NCBI RefSeq assembly: GCF_034140825.1
Contig: NC_089039.1
Location: forward strand, 26,485,001 to 26,549,000
Reading direction: 5' to 3'
Source of the DNA: Oryza sativa Japonica Group
Taxonomy: Eukaryota; Streptophyta; Magnoliopsida; Poales; Poaceae
Length of the DNA: 64,000 bases
Shown: positions 44,834 through 57,663 of the stretch, one piece after another
How positions within the stretch are numbered: position 1 is the stretch's first letter
Layout of the letters: every line of letters starts with the position of its first letter
The notes under the pieces: generated by a model
Databases searched by the model: none
What the model was told of the DNA's origin: nothing
The model's input: only the letters and a program-made list of their open reading frames with translations
Program-made: the position numbers and the translations under genes

Positions 44834-45918
44834 GGAATAAGTTCATATAAGGTCCCTTAACTTGTCGACGAATCCGATTTTCGTCATTCAACCGCAAAAC
44901 CAGATACAATGGATCCCTCAATTATCAAAACCAGTGCAGAAGAGGTCCCTTAGCGGTTTGGACAGCGGTTTTGGCTGACGTGGCAGCTACGTGGCTAATT
45001 TGGCTTGGTCTTCATCTGATGTGGCAATGACGTGTCGCTTACGTGGCAATTTGTCTCAGAAAAATAATAAACCTCATGGGACCCACAAGCCAGTGCCACA
45101 CTCAAATTAATAAAAAAATTGGTGGGGCCCACGTGGGCCCCACAAGTCATTCTCCCTCTCTTCAATTCTCTCTCCCCTCTCATCTCTCACGACGGTGGCA
45201 CGGGCGAGGAGGGGCGGTGGCGAGGCGGAGCAGAGGGGCGGCGGGTGGAGCCCTCACGACGGCCACGCCCTCTCCGGCAGGGCGGCGGCGGCGGCGGCCT
45301 CCTCCGGCGAGGGTGAATTCCCGGCTCCGACGTCTGATCCCGCATCCGCCTATCAGCTCACCACCAAGCTCTCCTCCCCCTTAGCCGAAATCCACGGCCA
45401 CCTCAAGCTCACCCCTCCCTCCTCCCCGCCGCGTCGCATCCCCGCCTCACGGCCCTCACCGCCGCTCGACGATGTTCGCCGCAGCCTCCACCTCTTCTGC
45501 AACCCCCAGCCCTCATCCGACGCGACCTCCGCCACCGCCTCCTCGAACCGCAGCCCCTCGTTCGTCGACATCTTCCACGCCAGGCCGGCCCCTCCGACCG
45601 GCCGCGCTGCCGACCAAAGATCTGAAGACGAACAACTGTAATGATACATCGTGATTTTGCTGTTCTTATTTCTTGTTTAGTCGACATTGGTGAATGCCTG
45701 ATGAAACCTAATGGATAACCTTTGGTTACTGATGGTGCTGTGGTTGCATATGGCCCTGACATGTGGGTCCCACGAGATTTATTATTTTTCTGGAACACAT
45801 TGCCACGTAAGCGACACGTCATTGCCACGTCAGATGAAGACCAAGCCAAATTAGTCACGTAGGCACCATGTCAATCGGATTCGTCGACAAGTTAAGGGAC
45901 CTAAGATGAACTTATTCC
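44834..45918. mobile_element. MULE (Pack-MULE-like), family 3
   Basis: A 1,085-bp element with inverted ends: ggaataagttcatataaggt at the left and the imperfect complement ending gatgaacttattcc at the right, both containing cttaacttgtcgacgaatccg. It is flanked by the 9-bp duplication GGTAAGGAA (44825-44833 and 45919-45927). The middle, 45195-45640 on the plus strand, is an open frame with YQLTTKLSSPLAEIHGHLKL and RSLHLFCNPQPSSD. It looks like a captured host exon; I do not recognise the parent gene. No transposase is present. Confidence 0.9.
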
Positions 45919-46116
45919 GGTAAGGAATTGCCTCCCTCTAAAGCTCCCTCTAACTCTTGCTCCTGGATGAATCGTGTCCCTCATCCACGTGAAGCTCCCT
46001 CGCGTGTATGAGTGATGCAAAATAGACTTATATTCCCAGTGGTAATTCATGTTTCCTACACATCGGAAGCTTTAGACCATCAAAGTCTCTAGTTTTAAAC
46101 TAGCAAAAGGAATGTA

Positions 46117-46189
46117 CGCCCACCGTGGGGCTCGAACCCACGACCACAAGGTTAAGAGCCTTGCGCTCTACCGACTGAGCTAGACGGGC
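46117..46189 (-). tRNA. tRNA-Lys (anticodon CTT)
   Basis: A 73-nt cloverleaf on the minus strand: acceptor gcccgtc pairing with ggtgggc, D-loop agtcggtaga, anticodon stem-loop with CTT in ggctcttaacct, and T-arm gtgggttcgagccccac. A cctttt stretch follows on the minus strand (about 46104-46110), fitting a Pol III terminator. The 3' CCA is not encoded, as expected for a nuclear tRNA gene. There is no intron. Confidence 0.95.
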
Positions 46190-46587
46190 TTTGTTCAATA
46201 CATTGTCAACAAAGTTCTCATTATATAGTCATCTGTGTCACTATTGCCATGTCATGGCAATGTTAACCGCATCCACCTAAAACGTGTATTCTACCACATT
46301 CGTACATGAAAAATATTATCCTTGGCCGCTCATAGCTATCACTCCCAACTACATATGAATTTCAGAGATTTTGCTTTGGGATCAAACACCAACGATGGCG
46401 TGTGAAAATACCTATATCTTGAATGGTAACAATTCTGTCATTTCACAATCTGAAACAAATTGCCAGGAGATCTTGGGGGTAATTTGTCCAGACAGGAGTA
46501 CCAGCTAAGATTCACCTCGGGTGATCTTGGATTGCTCACCAACACAGAGTCAACAGTAAAGAGAGCTTAGGAACAAAGAACGTACTA
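46190..46587. repeat. Old paralogous segment related to the window's left end
   Basis: Pieces of 46345-46570 match 45-230 in order, and 46670-46760 and 46820-46970 match 975-1070 and 2430-2520. See the finding. No gene was seen here. Confidence 0.45.
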
Positions 46588-46665
46588 CCTCTGTCCCATA
46601 GTATACGGGATTTTGCCCACATAAACTGTACGAGCAAAATCCCTTATATTATGAGACAAAGGGAG
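46588..46665. mobile_element. Short Stowaway-type MITE
   Basis: A 78-bp element, ctctgtcccatagtatacgg to tatgagacaaagggag, bounded by TA (46586-46587 and 46666-46667). Confidence 0.7.
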
Positions 46666-47018
46666 TATACAATTGTATTAGCGCGGCAGCTCACAGTAGG
46701 GCACACTGCACTCATTCCATGCTCCATCAACCGCCTTCCTTCCAGCGTACAGCCACAAATAGCATTACAGTTCAATAACACAAGCCGAGTAGATTCTACT
46801 AAGCATCCAATGTTACAGCTAAGTGCCAAATTATCCTATCAACCCGGCCGTTCTTGGGGGCTTCCAGAAAAATCATGTTACTCTACTCCTTTTTTTTTTC
46901 GAACGACTCGCACTAGACATTGTGAAGTTCATGTTACTCTACTCCTTCACCCCATAGGATAAGAATGCTTGTCAAAACGGCAGAATAACAAAAAAAGAAA
47001 CCATGTGCTGCTATAGAA
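46666..47018. other. 3' flank of the 529-residue protein gene
   Basis: This contains the likely 3' UTR. A short direct repeat, catgttactctactcctt, occurs at about 46875 and 46930. No other gene was seen. Confidence 0.5.
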
Positions 47019-49234
47019 TCATGAGGCCTCCTCTTCAAGGATGTCTATGAAACGCCTTCCATCAGATCGTTGGAAGACTGAACTGTCAAAGTGGAGCTCG
47101 TTGGTAGAGACCGCCTCAAATCTAGTCCATAGTTCTCTCTTGAGAGTTGTTTCTCCAGCTTGCTTTCCCTTCAGGTTGGTGCTTTCCAAGCCTTTCCAGG
47201 GAGTACCAAGCAATGCCCTGCTATGAATTGCTGGAGTTTGGATGGGCTTATCATCTGAAATTCCCTGTCCCTTCTTCAGGATATTGCTCTCCAAGCCTTT
47301 CCAGGGAGTACCAAGCAAGGCCTTGCTATGCACTGATGAAGTCTGGATAGGCTTGTCATCTGAAAGTTCCTTTATTTTCTGAAGGTTATCACTTTCCAAA
47401 CCTTTGCATGGAGTATCGATAAATGACTTGCTGTCTCTTGCTGGAGGTGCAATGGGCTTTTCATCTGAAGGATCCATTAATACACAGGTTTTGAGTGGCG
47501 ATAAGAACCAGTCAAGAGTATCATCTGCTTCTCTCCTTCGGTATGTAGTCATGGTAGGTTGATTGAACCCATAAAAGTCTGGATACCTCGAGGCCAGATC
47601 CTTCGAGATCTCATCAGATGAAATATCACCACTGGCTTCAGAAGGTTTGCCGCTCTGGGTTGGTCCGGTGCTTGGAATTTCTTCCTTTCTTGATCCCTCT
47701 GATATTGGAGAGAACATCTGTTGCTTGCATGACAATGCTGTCCTCAGGCATGGACTAGGTAGTGCTCTTCCACTCTTCTGAACTGTGAAACTGAAAGGTG
47801 AGAAGAGACTGTTTCCTGATGACCCCTTCTTTGCTTTGATAAAATTAGGTGTCATGACACAAGTATTCGATTCATTTGCTTTCGCACTTTGCTCCAGATC
47901 GAGACAATCGTCATCAGAAATGGTCAGTTTCAAAACAGGTATATTGGGAAGATTTAGCTGATCCAGGCCGGTAGTTGTCTTCAACTGCGTTGTCGATGAT
48001 TTTGGGCATCTGGATGAGCATGTCTTTGTTTTTGTCAATGGTGTTAAGAGAAACAACTGCTTTCCACTATCGACCATACATGCTCCGGCACGCCACGATA
48101 CAAGAGGTGAAGGAGAGACAACCAAGTCGGGCTCATCTATGTTGCTGCAGAGCAACCTATCATTCCCTATTGTAGCAGGTACTGAACAGGCTGCACTGGT
48201 GAATTTCGACTCATTCTTGCTTTTCTCTGGAGAAGCTTGTAACGCTAGCTTCAGTCTTGAAGACCATTGCTGTTTACCAAAAAAAAAAAAGATGCTCAAG
48301 TCTAATGTTTCACAAATGGAGAAAATAATGATGAACTAACATAAAGTGAGCTCATGCTTAGAAGTTTCAGAACAAAAGGAACCTAAAATAAAATTGAATC
48401 ACATTTATATGTTTCACCTTCAAAATAAGAATTAAAATAAGATTTGATGATAATGGTATTCACCTTCAAAGAAGAATTAGTGTCTGATAAGAAGCAGCTG
48501 AATGATTCTATTTCTTGTTTCCCTTTTGCAGACACAGATTGGCATTCAAGGGCGGCGCAGACCAATTCATCAATCTAAGTGAGGAGAAAAACAGGAAAAA
48601 TGTTATAAGAACCAACAAGTCAAGTAAGTCCCCATGTCGCGCTTGCACAAACGAGATTATATTCAGAATATATCCAACAACACAGATCCGCATGCTACAT
48701 AACGGATTCAGGAACTCAAGCAAGTGACCAGATAATTCAGGAACGAACAAGACCGTGTCATTTAAATTGAACAAAATACAAGTTACCCTCTCTTTATATA
48801 CCGAGATCAACCTGCAGCAAGTGCCTCGTAGCTACTGTACTACAAACATGAACTCGCCGCCCCTAAATTGCTACCCCAGAACAACTAGCACATCCCTAAA
48901 CCGAGAGGACGACCAAATCCCGATTCGACCCAACTAGGGGTGGGGGGGGGGGGGAGGGGGGGAGGAGGGATTTCGAGCGAGGGGGGAATGAGAAGGGCAA
49001 GCCTACCTGGGAGACGAGCCCCGCGAGATCGGAGCGCGCGAGGAGGAGCCGGTCGATCGCCGCGGCGTCGGAGGCGGGAGGGCAGGCGGTGGCGGGCCGG
49101 CAGGCCGCCGCGGGAGTGGGCGCGGGCTTGCGGGGTCGGGATCCCTGCGGCGGCGGGGGGTGCGGCGTCCTGTTGCCGGGGAGGAGGCGGAGCGGGCGCC
49201 GCCGCGCGGTCGTCGGACCCTGGCTCTTCTGCAT
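47019..49234 (-). CDS. Unrecognised 529-residue protein with TPWKGLES repeats
   Basis: Three exons, read from high to low: 49234-49007, 48574-48464 and 48269-47019. Each begins and ends in phase 0 with GT...AG introns, giving 529 residues. The N-terminus is Pro/Arg-rich and ends in a helix-like segment (AAIDRLLLARSDLAGLV, exon 1) followed by IDELVCAALECQS (exon 2). Exon 3 is Ser/Thr-rich with many SP and TP sites, LPNIPVLKLTISDDDCLDLE, then TLDWFLSPLKTCVLMDPSD at about residues 365-382. After that come three spaced motifs, DTPCKGLES, GTPWKGLES and GTPWKGLES, at about 398, 433 and 468, separated by DDKPIQT units. The end is acidic (FIDILEEEAS). I do not recognise the family. The many proline-directed sites suggest phosphoregulation by CDK- or MAPK-type kinases, which is inference only. 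The start at 49234 was chosen over 49336 because the sequence between them is CT-rich like a 5' UTR. Confidence 0.78.
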
Positions 49235-49485
49235 GGAGAGAAGAGCGGAGAAGAGAAGAGGAGAGAGGACGAGGCGGCGGCGGTGTAACGGTCGGGAAGG
49301 GTCTCTACGGGGAATGGGGATTTTGAACCTGCCCACTGCTCACCGCAGTTTCCAGAGACAACGGGTGGCTCAGGCTCATGCTCAGCCTCTCTCGGTCTCG
49401 GCCCTCGGGCTTGAAACTGGAAGGTGGCTGTGCTTTGCTTTAAGATTCGTGAAGCGCGCTTGGATCCACCCTTGGTTAAAAAAAA

Positions 49486-50512
49486 GGGTTAATTGGATCC
49501 ATGCCACTGCAAATGTGGCAAATAAAAAAATACCACTACTATTCGTGTTATCGGCCGGATGCCACTGAAAATTTTTAAAATTAAAACCATGCCACTCCGT
49601 CACTCTTTCCATCCACCCCGTCACTCTTTCCATCCTCCCCGTCCTCTATCCTCTATCACATCGCCGGCCGTCCTCACCGTTTCGCTGCCAACACCACCGC
49701 TGCGGCCGACCTCGCGCACTCGCTGCAAAGCTCCTCCTCGTCGGGAGCCACGGCCGACCTCGTGCGCTCGCTGCGGAGCTTCTCCTCGTCGGGAATGGCG
49801 GCGGCGGTGACAGCCTCGCGGCTGCAGATCCTAGTGGTGGTCCGGACACCAACGCTATGGTATTGCTCGCCGACGAATAGAGACCGGAAGAAGGCACGCG
49901 ACGCCTGCAGCTTCACGTGTACGGACTCGGCAACCTTCTTGCGCCGGCCGGTGGCGCCGCCTCCGGCTGTTGCATCCTCGCCGCTGACAGCGCGACCATC
50001 GCGGTGGTCCTCCTGTTGCCGCCACATCCCCTCTGCCGATTCTGTCACGGAGATGGACGCAAGCTGCTGCTCCATCACATATCCGTTCTCCTTTATTCTT
50101 TCTCCTCTTTCAGAGATTGGCTTGTTCGTCTGCCTTCTTGCAGCAGAGGGGACTAAGAACAACAGAAGGGTCCAGTGGTGGAGGCAAATCAACCACGCTG
50201 CCCAGGGATCGATCATCAAGCTAGCTGGCCGATCTACGAGATGAGCTAGATCCTGAGATGGGTCCATTGGTGGCACATCTGGCCAAGAAGGAAGAAGGAT
50301 GGGGGAGAAGGTGACTGCGGCGGTAGGAGGAGAGGATCAGGACGACGGTGTGGACGGCCAGCGACGTGCGAGAGGACGGGGAGGACGGAAAAGAGTGACG
50401 GAGTGGCATAGTTCCAATTTTTGAAATTTTTAGTGGCACTCAGCCAATAACGCGAATAGTAGTGGTATTTTTTTATTTGCCACATTTGCAGTGGCATGGA
50501 TCCAATTAACCC
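49486..50512. mobile_element. MULE (Pack-MULE-like), family 1
   Basis: A 1,027-bp element whose roughly 125-bp inverted ends (gggttaattggatccatgcc...) match the element at 27873-28782. It is flanked by the 9-bp duplication TAAAAAAAA (49477-49485 and 50513-50521). The interior is different: the minus strand has an open stretch with HVKLQASRAFFRSLFVGEQY, protein-like but not recognised. A short internal duplication, ctcgtcgggagccacggccgacctcg against nearby similar sequence (49660-49790), encodes the repeated DEEKLRSE/DEEELCSE peptides. It lies 250 bp upstream of the start of the 529-residue protein gene, so it may touch that gene's promoter. Confidence 0.92.
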
Positions 50513-50524
50513 TAAAAAAAACAC

Positions 50525-51318
50525 CATCGACACGAATAAGCTAAACGGCATATTTATATACGAAAATTAATTTATAAATAAAATTTTTATACGGGGGCTG
50601 GCTAATGGACGATCAATCACTTGGAGCGATCGATCCCCATCCACCCTACACTCCTCTCCCCCCTTCCTCCTCCCCTTCTTCTCTTCCTACTACACCATAA
50701 ATTTTAAAAAAATAAAAAATCAAAGTTAGAAAAATTTATGTATAGAAATACTATATAAAAAAAATATTTGAATTCAAATTCAAATTTGAAACGGGTATGT
50801 AAACTTTTGACTTATAAATTTTGGGTCTATAAACTAATATTTGAATTCAAATTCAAATTTGAATCGGGTATGTAAACTTTTGACTTATAAACTTTGGGTC
50901 CATAAACTTTAGTGTATAAACTTTAGATGTATAGAAATACTATATAAAAACATTTGAATTCAAATTTAAATTTGAATCGGATATATAAACTTTTGATTTA
51001 TAAACTTTGGGTGTATAAACTTTTAGATGTGTAAACTTGAGGTGCATAAACTTTAGGTGCATAAATTTACTAAAATATGAAAGTAATACGGTGCCAAAAA
51101 AGAAAATCAGGTGGAGGGAGGGGGATCTGAATCTGATCGCTAGGGGCGATCGATCGCCCCTTAGCAATCTCATTTTATATATGCATTCTTAGCGATCTAA
51201 AAGCAAAAGCTTAAAAATAAACTTTGATGAAAAAACACTAAAATCAACTCTAAATTTAAATTTGAAAATTTAAATTTTAGATGATAAGTATAAGCATAAG
51301 TGAAAAGATAAGGCCTAA
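50525..51318. mobile_element. Nested MITEs
   Basis: The outer pieces (50525-50590 and about 51170-51318) are the two parts of the MITE family also seen at 8230-8425, in reverse orientation (aacggcatattt, then ttcttagcgatctaaaagc). Between them sits a second element of about 570 bp with related ends around gcgatcgatcccc and ggggcgatcgatcgcccc. The inner element holds three AT-rich tandem-like units near 50766, 50841 and 50952, each with gaattcaaat..aaatttgaa and acttttga.ttataaactttggg. Ends are approximate. Confidence 0.6.
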
Positions 51319-51853
51319 AGAAGCATGGCCAATTACTGGTAAATAAAAATAACAATTTATGATTAAAACTTCTAAATGTTGATGTTGGAAAAAAAACTAT
51401 GATAAAAAAAAACTCAAAATCAACTTCAAAATCAATTAAGTTTTAAGATTTAAATTTTGGCATTGGTATACATATCGTAGGCGAAAGATGTGGTTGATAT
51501 CCGCATTGCACCATTTGTAAACTACAGCGACAGTACGGTTGAAGATCTCAAATTCGTGGCCCCTCATTCAGAAATACCCATTTCAAGTTTCAGCCCTTCT
51601 TGACACAAATTTCAAATTTCTCTGTTGCTCCGGATAAATTTAGCCGGAAATTTGTTGGAAGGACAATACTGTGTTCTGCGTTTATACAGTTTACAGGACT
51701 TGCAAGCTACTAAAGGTTGGTGCCTCCATCTAAAGTTCTAAACACCAGCACGGTGCTGGTGCAACTCTATAGAATGCAATTGCTCCTGGGGGTTCAGAAT
51801 CTCAGGAAAATCCAAACAACTAAAGCATAACAGCTGCCAAGAGAAGAGATCCA
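51319..51853. other. 3' flank of the hexokinase gene
   Basis: This contains the likely 3' UTR (about 51490-51853) and, at about 51360-51480, another partial copy of the MITE family at 8230. No gene was seen. Confidence 0.5.
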
Positions 51854-55439
<3,586 letters not shown>

Positions 55440-56455
55440 CGCGGTCGCCCAGCCTCTCCTCGGCGAGATGGGGCCCTTACGTACATATGTGGGCCTCAGC
55501 CACCATCCCGTAAAGGCCGCGCGGCGCTGCAGTGCCGTTCCAGCCCAGCCCAACTAAAAGACGTCATGTGGCTAGAGTTGGAAAAGGTCCACTCTACATC
55601 CCTCAGCTGTGGATTAATTTTCAACCCAAAACTACACGAAATGAGCCCAGAGAGTCCCCAACTTGTAAAACCACTACAAATCGAGTCCTTAACAGTATAG
55701 AGGGCGGTTTTTGACTAACATTGCGCCTACATAACTTGTTGATTTGGCCTTCTTTCACATATGTTGCGCTTACATTATGTTCTAGTCTGCAAAAAATGAG
55801 AAAATAATTCAAATGAAAACGTGGTGTTTGAATCTCCTGAAGATGAAGATAAAAATTTAAGTGTTTCACGTAAAACGAGGTGGTAATAATATGTGATTAA
55901 TTGAGTTTTAATTATTACAAACTTGAAAAATGGATTAATCTTATATTTTAGAACAACTTTCATATAGAAATTTTCGCACGAAACGCACTGTTTAGCAGTT
56001 TGAAAAACATACCACGAGTATCCAAAAGTTAATCCAACCTTTGTTGGAGAAAAAAACAGGCCCTCAATGGGCTCCACATCTCAGTGACAATCTTCATCCC
56101 CTTACCTGCCTGAGTTGAGCTTGAGCTCAACCATCCATGTGGGCTAGTCCCCTCCCTCCATCTGCCTCCCGTTCCATGTTCCTGCCCGCCGCGGGTGCCT
56201 CTCCGTCTAGCTCTAAATCGGCTGTGGGAAAAGAGGAAGGGAAATTGGTCTGAAGGGGACCCCCACAACTGATATGTAGGTCCTATCGAGTTTATTATTA
56301 TTTTTATTTTTTTTCCTTACAATGATATGTAAGCACTACATGGGACAAAGATAAGTCAACACATCACGTATGAGGAAACCACCATTAAAATTGTCGAGAG
56401 ACTTGATTTATACTGATTTTGATTCTCGAACGATACTATATATATTTATATATTT
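55440..56455. other. Hexokinase promoter side and a degenerate transposon-like stretch
   Basis: 55440-55565 is the likely hexokinase 5' UTR and promoter, GC-rich without an obvious TATA box. 55566-56440 has wording like the family 3 MULE at 44834: a ggcggtttttgac block, and taggtcctatcgagtttattatt against tgggtcccacgagatttattatt. Clear inverted ends and target duplication are absent, so I do not call an element. Confidence 0.45.
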
Positions 56456-56925
56456 GGTTTTATGGTTAAGGATACAAATGAAACTTGTCGAAACATGGAT
56501 TCGGCAATAATAAAAGGGGGTAGCGCACGAGACCTAAAAGTGGATGGATGCGGAGACAAAGGATTTAGACAGGTTCAGGCCCTCTCAATGAGAGGTAATA
56601 CCCTACTCCTGTTTGGGGATTTGAATCCGCCGGGTGTGTATTGATTTGATGATCAGGTTGTCTCCTGCCCCTAGAGGGGGCTCCCTGCCCTCCTTATATA
56701 GGTTGGGGGGCAGGGTTACAAGATAGAAACCTTAACCAATACGGTATCGGTTTCCTAAATCTACTTTACAATCTTATCAAACCAGGACTTTAGGCCGTTC
56801 CATAATATACAGGGAAACGTAATACCCAAGTCATGATCTGTTACATATTTCATATATATAAGTTATCCCCTATAACTAGTCGGATAACCATGCCGTGTGG
56901 GTATGGGGTACCCATAATCTCCACA
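56456..56925 (-). repeat. LTR-like terminal block
   Basis: On the minus strand the block starts tgtggagattatgg, has ctatataagg (a TATA-type signal, about 56694-56703) and ends near ccttaaccata. A ccctgccctcc / ggggggcaggg pair surrounds the TATA area. The left boundary is approximate. Confidence 0.55.
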
Positions 56926-57070
56926 GTAGCCCCTGAGACCTTCACAGTCGGAAAGATAACCTTCTCTCGAACTAGATTACTCCAAAGCCGAGTGCTTCAA
57001 TCATCTTCGCCATGGTCTCCCGAGTACTTTTACCAAATCTGAAGACTGTGGAGGGCTGAAAAATATAGTC

Positions 57071-57093
57071 AGGTGCATCGACTAGATGCACCT
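57071..57093. repeat. Perfect short hairpin
   Basis: aggtgcatc-gacta-gatgcacct forms a 9-bp stem with a 5-base loop just inside the LTR-like block. Confidence 0.7.
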
Positions 57094-57663
57094 AATAGGT
57101 GTAAACCCCCGACTATGTGGTTAATCGAACAAACCAAACATATAGTCAAGGAATAAATAATCCAACCAACCGAGTGGTTTTGATAATTATAGTCAACCAA
57201 GTGACTTGATATCAATATATAGCATATGCGGTGTGAATCCTCCAAATAACATGATCCGAGTGATATACCAATTGCTTTGTAAAATATGATGAGTGATATA
57301 GCAAAATAGCTATAAAGAAGCTTGTATATTGTGAATAAAAAAATTTCCACAGTATTGGGCATACGCCATGCGCACACTGCTTTAACAGATGTGCTTAAGT
57401 CCCTAGAAGACACATGGTTTCACCACACCTGGAAATATATGGCATATGTGGTGTAAAATCCGAGTAAATAAACTCATAAAGGATTTACCAACCGCCTAGA
57501 CAATGACCACAATATATAATCAGCCTAAGCCATAATATTGGTCAATAAAAATGCACACTTACGTGGCGAAAAGCAATGATATTGTATCCAATCAATTGCT
57601 TAAAAACCCAAACAGCACCTTGACTTATATAAAAAAGTCAGCGGGACAGCTATATAAAGCTTT

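Noticed and set aside
55566-56440. Possible fifth MULE
   Set aside because: Wording resembles the family 3 MULE but inverted ends and a 9-bp duplication are not visible.
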